Positions 33,011 through 39,264 of a DNA stretch of 39,264 nucleotides are shown here, piece by piece. The notes below the pieces were generated by a model. It ran no database searches. It was not told where the DNA came from and worked only from the letters and a program-made list of their open reading frames with translations. The stretch lies in contig NZ_JAQUHV010000014.1 of NCBI RefSeq assembly GCF_028681615.1, positions 25,021 to 64,284 of the forward strand, given 5' to 3'. The stretch comes from Sulfuricurvum sp. Lineage in GTDB: Bacteria > Campylobacterota > Campylobacteria > Campylobacterales > Sulfurimonadaceae. Position 1 is the first letter of the stretch. Each line of letters begins with the position of its first letter. A program made the translations under genes and the position numbers.

Positions 33011-36000
33011 TTAAACCACATCCACATCTTCCAACGCACTTAACTCTTCTATCACCTTATTATCAACCCGTATCGCCGAATCAATCACAACGTCACACAG
33101 TTTTGAGACAATCGTGAGTTTGATCGGGCGACGTCCCGGATGACGTCGGATCAGGGTGTAGAGCTTTTCGAGTGATTCGAGGTTTTCACTGAGACGGATG
33201 CGGAGCAGCAACGGTTCCTGCGGTGCTTCGACGATCTTCGTCTCTACTTTTTTCGCCTCTTTTTTCGCTTCGGCGAGGGTCATGATTTTGGTTACGCTGA
33301 TGCGGGTAAACATTTCGGTGTGGGTCACCTTGACCTTGAACGCGATCGGTTCGTCCAAGTCCATTTTCTCCAGCTCTTCGAGTTTGTCGCTAAAGAGCAT
33401 CACCTCGATATTTCCGTGGAAGTCCATGAGGCTGACCAGTCCGAACTGTGACCCTTTTTTCGACATTTTTTTGGTGATCTCTTCGACTTTTCCGATAAAT
33501 ATGGCACTCGAACCGTCTTCGATATTTTCAACCTCGGAAGAGAGAGTATAGTTGATGGCATCGATTTGATCGCGGAAATTATCGAGAGGATGACCAGAGA
33601 CGTAAAAGCCGAGGGTGTCTTTCTCGAAATCAAGGAGCGTTTTAAGATCAAATTCGTCCATATTTTTGAGGGTTAGCTCAACCGCCGTCACCTCTTCATC
33701 ATCTCCAAAAAGGCTGAATTGGGCATCTTTTTTCAAAGATGAGCCTTTTTTTGCCGTCTCTACGAGAGTTTCAACCTGTTCTAGGAGCGCACGGCGAGAA
33801 TATCCGAAATGGTCCAGCCCCCCCGCTTTGATGATACACTCGATCACCCGTTTGTTCACTTTTTGTGGCTCGATGCGGTTGATGAAATCCTGAATATCTT
33901 TGAACTCACCTTCGGCACGTGCTTCGAGGATCGATTCGACTGCCGCTTCACCGACCCCTTTGATCGCTCCGAGACCGAAGAGAATCTGATCCTGTCCGTC
34001 TTTATTGATCGCGGAGAATTCGAGCTGTGAGTGGTTGATATCGGGAGCACCGAGGAAGATTTTCATCCGTTTGGCTTCATCGATGTATTTGACGACTTTA
34101 TCGGTATTGTCTTTCTCTGATGTGAGGAGAGCCGCCATAAACTCTTGCGGATAGTAAGTTTTGAGCCATGCGGTTTGGAACGTGACCATCGCGTACGCCG
34201 CCGAGTGGGATTTATTGAATCCGTAGCCGGCGAATTTCTCGATCAGGTCAAAGAGTTCCGAAGCTTTTTTATAATCCAGCCCCTGTTTCTGTGCCCCCTC
34301 AGAGAACTCTTTGTTGTACTTTTGCATCTCTTCGATTTTCTTTTTCCCCATCGCACGACGAACGATATCCGCCCCGCCGAGGCTGAAGCCACCGACCGTT
34401 TGTACGATCTGCATGACCTGCTCTTGGTATACGATAACCCCATAAGTCGGTTTGAGGATCGGTTCCATCGACGGGAAGGTATAGCTGATCGCCTGACGAC
34501 CGTGTTTACGTTCGATAAAGTCATCGAGCATTCCCGATTCCATCGGCCCCGGACGATAGAGGGCAAGTACCGCAATCAAATCCTCAAACAAACTCGGTTT
34601 AAGACGGCGATTTAGATCCTGCATCCCCGAGCTCTCAATCTGGAACATCCCGATCGTGTCGCCGCTTTGGATGATCTCGTATACTTTCGGGTCATTCTCA
34701 TCGATTTTATGCCAGTTAACATCCACGTCATAACGCTTTTTGATCAGTTTGATCGCGTTATCGATAACATCGAGCGTTTTAAGTCCCAAGAAGTCGAATT
34801 TAATCAAATCGATATCTTCGAGATAGTTAAGTGAATACTGGGTGACAAACGTCTCCTCACCGGAAGGTTTGTAGATCGGGGTTTTCTTCCATAACGGTTC
34901 GTTAGAGATAACGACTCCCGCTGCGTGCATCCCCGCATTGCGTTTGAGTCCTTCAAGCTTTTTGGAAAATTCCCATACCCGAGCTGCCTGCGTATCCGAC
35001 TCGATCAATTCCTGAATTTTCGGCTCTTTTTGGAACGCTCCGGGTTTGAACTCGCCCCCTTTGGTTTTACCGTTTAGAGTAATCCCCAGTTCATCGGGAA
35101 TCAGTTTGGCCATCATATCGGCCTGAGAAAGCGGCATTTCAAGTACCCGTGCAACGTCGCGGATAACCCCTTTGGCTAACAACGAACCGAATGTGATGAT
35201 CTGTGCGACCTGCTCACGCCCGTATTTACGGACGACGTAGTCGATAATTTCACCGCGGCGCGCCTGCATAAAGTCCATATCGATATCGGGCATCGATACC
35301 CGTTCCGGATTGAGGAAACGCTCAAAAAGGAGATCGTATTTCATCGGATCGATGTCGGTAATCTCCAAAGAGTAGGCGACGAGACTTCCCGCTGCCGATC
35401 CGCGTCCCGGTCCGACGGCAATCCCCATCCGTTTCGCTTCGCGTACGAAGTCCCAAACGATCAGCATGTAGCCGGGGAATTTCATCTGATTGATCACTTG
35501 CATCTCGAACTCTAAGCGGTCACGATACTCCTGATGGCGTTCAGCAGGAACGTGTTCGAGCCGCATTTCCAGTCCGATACGGCATCGATGGATAAAGTAT
35601 TCGGAGTCTTCCGCAATTTCCAATCCCTCTTCGAGGGCGTATTCGGTGGTAAATTTGAAATTCGGCGGTGTCGGATTTCCCAGTTTCAGTTCCAACTGAC
35701 ATTTATCGACAATCTCCTGCGTGTTATAGAGTGCTTCGGGGATATCGGCAAACAGCCGTGCCATCTGTTCGGGTGATTTGATGTAAAACTCATGGACGGA
35801 GTGGCGCATACGTTTGGGATCGTCGTAGAGTTTATTCATTCCGATACACATGAACGCTTCGTGATACTGTGCATCGTCGGCATACGTGTAGTGGGTGTCG
35901 TTGGTCGCGACGAGTTTGATCCCCGTTTCTTGGGAAATTTTGATCACCTGCTCATCGATAAACAGCTGATCGGCAATCCCGTGGCGCATGATCTCCATGT

Positions 36001-36544
36001 AAAAATCATCCCCGAAAATCTCTTTATACTCCAACGCGATCCGTTTGGCTTCTTCGTAGCCCCCTGCCCCGTTTTTGACGTTACGTTCACTGTTGGTATT
36101 GAGATGCCAGTTTACCTCTCCCTGCAAGCACGCAGAGGTACAAATGATCCCCTCGCTGTTTTCTCGTAACAGCTGTTTGTTGATGCGGGGAAAGTAGTAA
36201 AAACCGTTGATATAGGCTTGGGAAGAGAGGTACATCAGGTTTTTATAACCTGCCTCGTTTTTGGCAAACAAACAAACGTGAAAACGCTGTTTGATTGTTT
36301 TATCCCCTAAATCTTCGCCGTTATGGATGTAGGCTTCCATCCCGATAATCGGTTTGAGTCCGGCTCCTCTCATCTGCTGATAAAAATCGATCGCTCCGAA
36401 CATATTCCCGTGATCGCTCATCGCGACCGAGGTCATCCCGAGTTCTTTGACACGCGCCGCCAATGCGGAAATCTTGTTCGCGCCGTCGAGAAGGGAGTAT
36501 TCGGTATGAAGATGCAGATGGGTAAACGGAGGGACAGTACTCAT
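33011..36544 (-). CDS. dnaE: DNA polymerase III subunit alpha
   Basis: The 1177-residue protein has an N-terminal PHP domain (FTHLHLHTEYSLLDGANK), the palm acidic motif PDIDMDF (about 415-422), GPGRGSAAGSLVAY, a helix-hairpin-helix region (GLGAIKGVGEAAVESI) and a C-terminal OB fold (SSAIFIGKVEEITKKMSKKG). It is the replicative polymerase that works with the clamp and clamp loader. Length and domain order are normal for proteobacterial DnaE. Some residues in the PHP domain may keep metal binding. A TATAAT box lies upstream, so it is probably transcribed from its own promoter. Confidence 0.97.
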   Translation of the reverse strand: MSTVPPFTHLHLHTEYSLLDGANKISALAARVKELGMTSVAMSDHGNMFGAIDFYQQMRGAGLKPIIGMEAYIHNGEDLGDKTIKQRFHVCLFAKNEAGYKNLMYLSSQAYINGFYYFPRINKQLLRENSEGIICTSACLQGEVNWHLNTNSERNVKNGAGGYEEAKRIALEYKEIFGDDFYMEIMRHGIADQLFIDEQVIKISQETGIKLVATNDTHYTYADDAQYHEAFMCIGMNKLYDDPKRMRHSVHEFYIKSPEQMARLFADIPEALYNTQEIVDKCQLELKLGNPTPPNFKFTTEYALEEGLEIAEDSEYFIHRCRIGLEMRLEHVPAERHQEYRDRLEFEMQVINQMKFPGYMLIVWDFVREAKRMGIAVGPGRGSAAGSLVAYSLEITDIDPMKYDLLFERFLNPERVSMPDIDMDFMQARRGEIIDYVVRKYGREQVAQIITFGSLLAKGVIRDVARVLEMPLSQADMMAKLIPDELGITLNGKTKGGEFKPGAFQKEPKIQELIESDTQAARVWEFSKKLEGLKRNAGMHAAGVVISNEPLWKKTPIYKPSGEETFVTQYSLNYLEDIDLIKFDFLGLKTLDVIDNAIKLIKKRYDVDVNWHKIDENDPKVYEIIQSGDTIGMFQIESSGMQDLNRRLKPSLFEDLIAVLALYRPGPMESGMLDDFIERKHGRQAISYTFPSMEPILKPTYGVIVYQEQVMQIVQTVGGFSLGGADIVRRAMGKKKIEEMQKYNKEFSEGAQKQGLDYKKASELFDLIEKFAGYGFNKSHSAAYAMVTFQTAWLKTYYPQEFMAALLTSEKDNTDKVVKYIDEAKRMKIFLGAPDINHSQLEFSAINKDGQDQILFGLGAIKGVGEAAVESILEARAEGEFKDIQDFINRIEPQKVNKRVIECIIKAGGLDHFGYSRRALLEQVETLVETAKKGSSLKKDAQFSLFGDDEEVTAVELTLKNMDEFDLKTLLDFEKDTLGFYVSGHPLDNFRDQIDAINYTLSSEVENIEDGSSAIFIGKVEEITKKMSKKGSQFGLVSLMDFHGNIEVMLFSDKLEELEKMDLDEPIAFKVKVTHTEMFTRISVTKIMTLAEAKKEAKKVETKIVEAPQEPLLLRIRLSENLESLEKLYTLIRRHPGRRPIKLTIVSKLCDVVIDSAIRVDNKVIEELSALEDVDVV

Positions 36545-36573
36545 AAAAAAATGCCTTGAAAAAAAGTAAGTAG

Positions 36574-36579
36574 ATTATA
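36574..36579 (-). promoter_or_regulatory. TATAAT -10 box of dnaE
   Basis: A perfect TATAAT on the minus strand lies 29 bases before the dnaE ATG (36544-36542), with AAGG as a distant ribosome site. No -35 is apparent. Confidence 0.5.
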
Positions 36580-36604
36580 GTGTTTCGAGGGTAAAGGGGA
36601 GCTT

Positions 36605-37051
36605 TTAAATCCGCTTTGAGAGTAATTTATTCAGTCCGTCCGCAAATAAGCGCACCGTTTTTTCCCCGATTGCAGAGGGACCTCCCGTGATCTCCCCATT
36701 ATTGCGAAGTTCTTCCATCAGATTCCGCATCGCTAAGAGATGTTTGATGTTGTTTTCATCGTAGATCGTTCCGCGCGGATCGAGTGCTACCGCTCCGATG
36801 GTGACGATCCGATCTGCCAGCGGAATATCGGCGGTGATCACCAGATCTTTCGGTTCGCACAGTTCGGCAATACGGTGATCGGCTTCATCAGGCCCCTGTG
36901 CAACGACCTCCATCGATACATGCTCAACATCGGGGATTCCGATCCGCTTGTTAGCAATAAAAACGGTCGTAATCTTCCGTTTCAACACTGCACGAAGCAA
37001 TATCTCTTTGAGGGCATTGGGAAATGCGTCCGCATCAACGAGAATTTTCAT
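36605..37051 (-). CDS. YaiI/YqxD family protein (DUF188)
   Basis: The 148-residue protein begins MKILVDADAFPNALKEILLRAV and contains VAQGPDEADHRIAELCEPKDLVITADIPLADRI and RGTIYDENNI, all conserved in DUF188/UPF0178 proteins. The family has a PIN-like Asp-rich core (D7, D9, D55, D58, D75), suggesting a nuclease-like fold, but its function is not established. Its start lies inside the last 17 bases of the upstream DUF2238 gene, so the two are translationally coupled. Confidence 0.9.
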   Translation of the reverse strand: MKILVDADAFPNALKEILLRAVLKRKITTVFIANKRIGIPDVEHVSMEVVAQGPDEADHRIAELCEPKDLVITADIPLADRIVTIGAVALDPRGTIYDENNIKHLLAMRNLMEELRNNGEITGGPSAIGEKTVRLFADGLNKLLSKRI

Positions 37052-37676
37052 TTTGACCCACTTTTTTAATCAATTTGTCGTGAAAACCGGAAAGAAAACC
37101 GATAGCGACACTGCTTCCGATCAGGGCAAAAAACATATCCGATTGCGTATCCCAGATATCACCCTGAGTTCCCAAAAACTCATCTGCACCCTGCCCCATC
37201 CATACAGCCGCTCCCCACTCGATCAGTTCATACGACGCACTGATCGCAAGTACGATACAGATAACGATAAAGTTCAACATCCGCCGTCCGTTGATGTAAT
37301 TTCCGCGAATCAAGATCTCACGTGCAATCAAAGCCGGAGCGAAACCCTGCATAAAATGACCGATTTTATCATACGGATTTCGCGTCAGATTGAGCCACTG
37401 TGCAATCTCAAATCCGAGCGGAACACGGGCATACGTATACATTCCTCCAAAAATCAGAACGATCGAATGAAGCAAGATAACCCAATAGAGCAATGACGTC
37501 AGAGGAAACGTTCGATAGGTAGCCGCTAAAATCGGCAATGCGATTATCACGGGGGCAACTTCCATGCACCATGTCAAAAAATCATACGCGTGCAAACCCG
37601 TGTAGATCAATAAAGCAATGAGAAAAAACCCGCCCAACAGAATAAATTTCAGATCATTGTCCACTGTTTTAGTCAT
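37035..37676 (-). CDS. DUF2238/YjdF-family membrane protein
   Basis: The 213-residue protein has about six hydrophobic segments and the family signature NPYDKIGHFMQGFAPALIAREIL, plus SYELIEWGAAV and GTQGDIWDTQSDMFFALIGS. I chose the ATG at 37676 (MTKTVDN), ten bases after the maeB stop; an in-frame ATG at 37754 would reach back into maeB. The DUF2238 family is conserved but has no defined function. The conserved His and Asp/Glu residues next to membrane helices suggest a possible metal or proton site. Expected in the inner membrane. Confidence 0.87.
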   Translation of the reverse strand: MTKTVDNDLKFILLGGFFLIALLIYTGLHAYDFLTWCMEVAPVIIALPILAATYRTFPLTSLLYWVILLHSIVLIFGGMYTYARVPLGFEIAQWLNLTRNPYDKIGHFMQGFAPALIAREILIRGNYINGRRMLNFIVICIVLAISASYELIEWGAAVWMGQGADEFLGTQGDIWDTQSDMFFALIGSSVAIGFLSGFHDKLIKKVGQNENSR

Positions 37677-37686
37677 TGTTTCAACT

Positions 37687-38952
37687 CTAATCCAACCGTT
37701 TTGCCAGATCAATTTTGTAGTGTTCCAAATCAAAATTTTCCACACGTGCCACACCGCTTTTTACCGCTGCTTCCGCCACACTCGCCGAGACTTCGACGAT
37801 CAGCCGTTTATCGAACGGTTTTGGGATGATGTACTCTTTTCCGAAACTCAACTCGGTTTTATAGATCGTATTAAGATATTCCGGTATTTCCGCACGCGCC
37901 AATGCCGCCAATGCCTGAGAAGCTGCCACTTTCATCTCCATATTAATCGTTTTGGCACGTACATCCATCGCACCGCGAAAAATAAACGGAAAACCGAGGA
38001 CGTTATTCACCTGATTCGGATAATCGCTTCGTCCGGTCGCGACAATGGCATCGGGACGCGCAGAGCGGACATCTTCTGGAAAAAGTTCCGGAACCGGATT
38101 GGCAAGGGTAAAAATGATCGGCTCAGGCGCCATACATGCGATATCCTCTAACGTAAAACTCCCCGGTGCCGAAAGCCCGACAACCACATCGGCATTTTCA
38201 AACGCACTTCTCAAATTCATCCCCTCCGGTGCTGCAAATTCGAGCTTTTGCGCATTGAGATCGCTTCGTCCGGCATGGATCAGCCCTTTTGAATCGGACA
38301 TATAGATCTCACGGACTCCCATAAAACGATAAATCCGTCCGCAGCTGATTGCCGCCGCACCGGCTCCTACGATCACGACCCGGATCGATTCCAACGAGCG
38401 CCCGGTCACTTGGCATCCGTTCATAATGCCCGCCAAGGAAATGACTGCCGTACCGTGCTGATCATCATGCATTACGGGGATGTCGAGACGTTCGATAAGA
38501 CGCCGCTCGATCTCAAAACACTCGGGAGCTTTGATGTCTTCGAGATTAATCCCTCCGAATGTCGGAGCAATCGCCGCAACCGTATCGCAAAAACGCTCGA
38601 TATCGGTTTCATCCACCTCAATATCGTATGAATCAAGACCTCCGAATTTCTTAAAGAGGATTGCTTTGCCTTCCATCACCGGTTTAGAAGCGAGCGCACC
38701 GAGATTTCCCAGACCCAATACCGCTGTTCCGTTGGAAATAACGGCAACAAGACTTCCTTTTGACGTATAACGATAGGCGTCATCCGGATTTTTTTGGATC
38801 TCCAAACACGGTGCGGCAACACCGGGAGAGTAGGCCAAACTCAAATCATCCTGCGTGACAAATGTTTTTGTAATTTCAGTTGCAATTTTTCCTGCTTTTG
38901 GATACTCATGATAATACAATGCTCTTTCATTTAACGCGCTATCGTGATTCAA
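37687..38952 (-). CDS. maeB: NAD(P)-dependent malic enzyme (oxaloacetate-decarboxylating)
   Basis: The 421-residue protein has [40 protein letters not shown] (metal and substrate), the conserved [17 protein letters not shown], and the nucleotide loop [13 protein letters not shown]. It converts malate to pyruvate and CO2. It lacks the C-terminal phosphotransacetylase-like domain of long MaeB forms, so it is the short type. It starts at TTG 38952 with AAGGA six bases upstream; no ATG gives as good a fit. A promoter lies just upstream. Confidence 0.93.
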   Translation of the reverse strand: MNHDSALNERALYYHEYPKAGKIATEITKTFVTQDDLSLAYSPGVAAPCLEIQKNPDDAYRYTSKGSLVAVISNGTAVLGLGNLGALASKPVMEGKAILFKKFGGLDSYDIEVDETDIERFCDTVAAIAPTFGGINLEDIKAPECFEIERRLIERLDIPVMHDDQHGTAVISLAGIMNGCQVTGRSLESIRVVIVGAGAAAISCGRIYRFMGVREIYMSDSKGLIHAGRSDLNAQKLEFAAPEGMNLRSAFENADVVVGLSAPGSFTLEDIACMAPEPIIFTLANPVPELFPEDVRSARPDAIVATGRSDYPNQVNNVLGFPFIFRGAMDVRAKTINMEMKVAASQALAALARAEIPEYLNTIYKTELSFGKEYIIPKPFDKRLIVEVSASVAEAAVKSGVARVENFDLEHYKIDLAKRLD

Positions 38953-38978
38953 CTGTATTCCTTATCTAATATATCTCA

Positions 38979-38984
38979 ATTATA
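38979..38984 (-). promoter_or_regulatory. TATAAT -10 box of maeB next to a 12-bp palindrome
   Basis: TATAAT on the minus strand lies about 27 bases before the TTG start. It partly overlaps the perfect palindrome ATACAATTGTAT (38982-38993), which could be an operator or chance in AT-rich DNA. Confidence 0.45.
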
Positions 38985-39043
38985 CAATTGTATTTCTTCA
39001 CTTACACATTGTACATAACATACACTTTCTGAATCGCCACTCT

Positions 39044-39264
39044 TTAAATGATATTATCGTGTTTTTCTTTGATGTCCAAAAAGAGGGAGAAATTATCGAA
39101 AAAAAGATCGACTATTTTTGGATCAAAATGTTTTCCGCGTTCAGATTTAATATGGGCAAATATATCATTTAGTGGCCATCCTTTTTTATAAGCTCGTGTA
39201 CTACTGATAGCATCGAGTACATCTGCAAATGCTACGATACGGCCAAAAATATGAATTGCTTCTC
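39044..39264 (-). CDS. HD-GYP-domain protein, C-terminal fragment (5' part outside window)
   Basis: The last 72 codons of a gene entering from the right edge end at TAA 39044-39046. They read IVAFADVLDAISSTRAYKKG, then ERGKHFDPKIVDLFF, the C-terminal part of an HD-GYP domain (DVLDA, S-x-R-x-Y, GxHFDP). HD-GYP proteins often hydrolyse c-di-GMP. The HD and GYP metal-binding motifs lie outside the window, so activity and any sensor or receiver domain cannot be judged. It is separated from maeB by 91 bases. Confidence 0.85.
   Translation of the reverse strand, partial: EAIHIFGRIVAFADVLDAISSTRAYKKGWPLNDIFAHIKSERGKHFDPKIVDLFFDNFSLFLDIKEKHDNII

Noticed and set aside
37677-37754. Longer start of the DUF2238 gene
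   Set aside because: It would lie within the end of maeB and add a non-family leader; ATG 37676 gives a normal N-terminus.
1-39264. tRNA, rRNA, CRISPR array, IS element, prophage or attachment site
   Set aside because: No cloverleaf, spaced direct repeats, transposase, integrase or duplicated ends were seen; gaps are short and mostly hold promoters.

Overview
The window looks like chromosomal DNA of a free-living campylobacterotan (Epsilonproteobacteria), most like Sulfuricurvum or Sulfurimonas. This rests on a FlgS-type cytosolic kinase, a FabL-type enoyl reductase following dapA, a MurF with an N-terminal membrane domain, a DUF342/FapA protein, and promoters that mostly show an (extended) -10 box without a clear -35. 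The genus is an inference. Coding density is high, no gene-free stretch exceeds about 155 bases, and I saw no rRNA, tRNA, IS element, CRISPR array or origin.

Region 1 (1-8578) is an adhesin export locus. On the minus strand, in transcription order, lie a TolC-family outer-membrane channel, a LapB-type ABC transporter, a LapC/HlyD-type adaptor, a LuxR-family regulator with a degenerate receiver, and the first 691 codons of a giant repeat adhesin that runs off the left edge. The adhesin starts with a LapA-type retention module and carries a TAAG sequence at residues 131-134, the motif cut by LapG proteases. A divergent OmpA/thrombospondin-3 gene lies on the other side. Inverted repeats sharing TACTTA/TAAGTA sit in front of both the adhesin and the export operon.

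Region 2 (8614-14931, minus strand) is housekeeping: a HIT-family protein, then the tight cluster murF, alpha/beta hydrolase, ddl, ruvA, fapA. Region 3 (15016-27017, plus strand) runs murJ, cysS, msbA-like ABC transporter, glycosyltransferase 9, then pyrD, M16 peptidase, dapA, fabL, pgsA, rseP, yggS. Five 4-base stop/start overlaps link pyrD to M16 to dapA and fabL to pgsA to rseP to yggS. Regions 2 and 3 together cover peptidoglycan precursor synthesis and lipid II flipping, lipid and LPS-type envelope assembly, and lysine/DAP and pyrimidine synthesis.

Region 4 (27104-32995) is regulatory and accessory: a dCache-GGDEF-EAL protein with a broken GGDEF motif and an intact EAL site, which overlaps flgS tail to tail; an M18 aminopeptidase; a YefM/YoeB toxin-antitoxin pair with a clear promoter and operator; and a very AT-rich orphan gene with an R-x4-H (HEPN-like) motif. 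Region 5 (33011-39264, minus strand) holds dnaE, a DUF188 protein, a DUF2238 membrane protein, a malic enzyme, and the C-terminal end of an HD-GYP protein cut by the right edge.

The most interesting system is the LapA-like adhesin locus. If the retention module works as in Pseudomonas, surface attachment would be set by c-di-GMP through a LapD/LapG pair located elsewhere, and this window carries two possible c-di-GMP hydrolases (EAL and HD-GYP).
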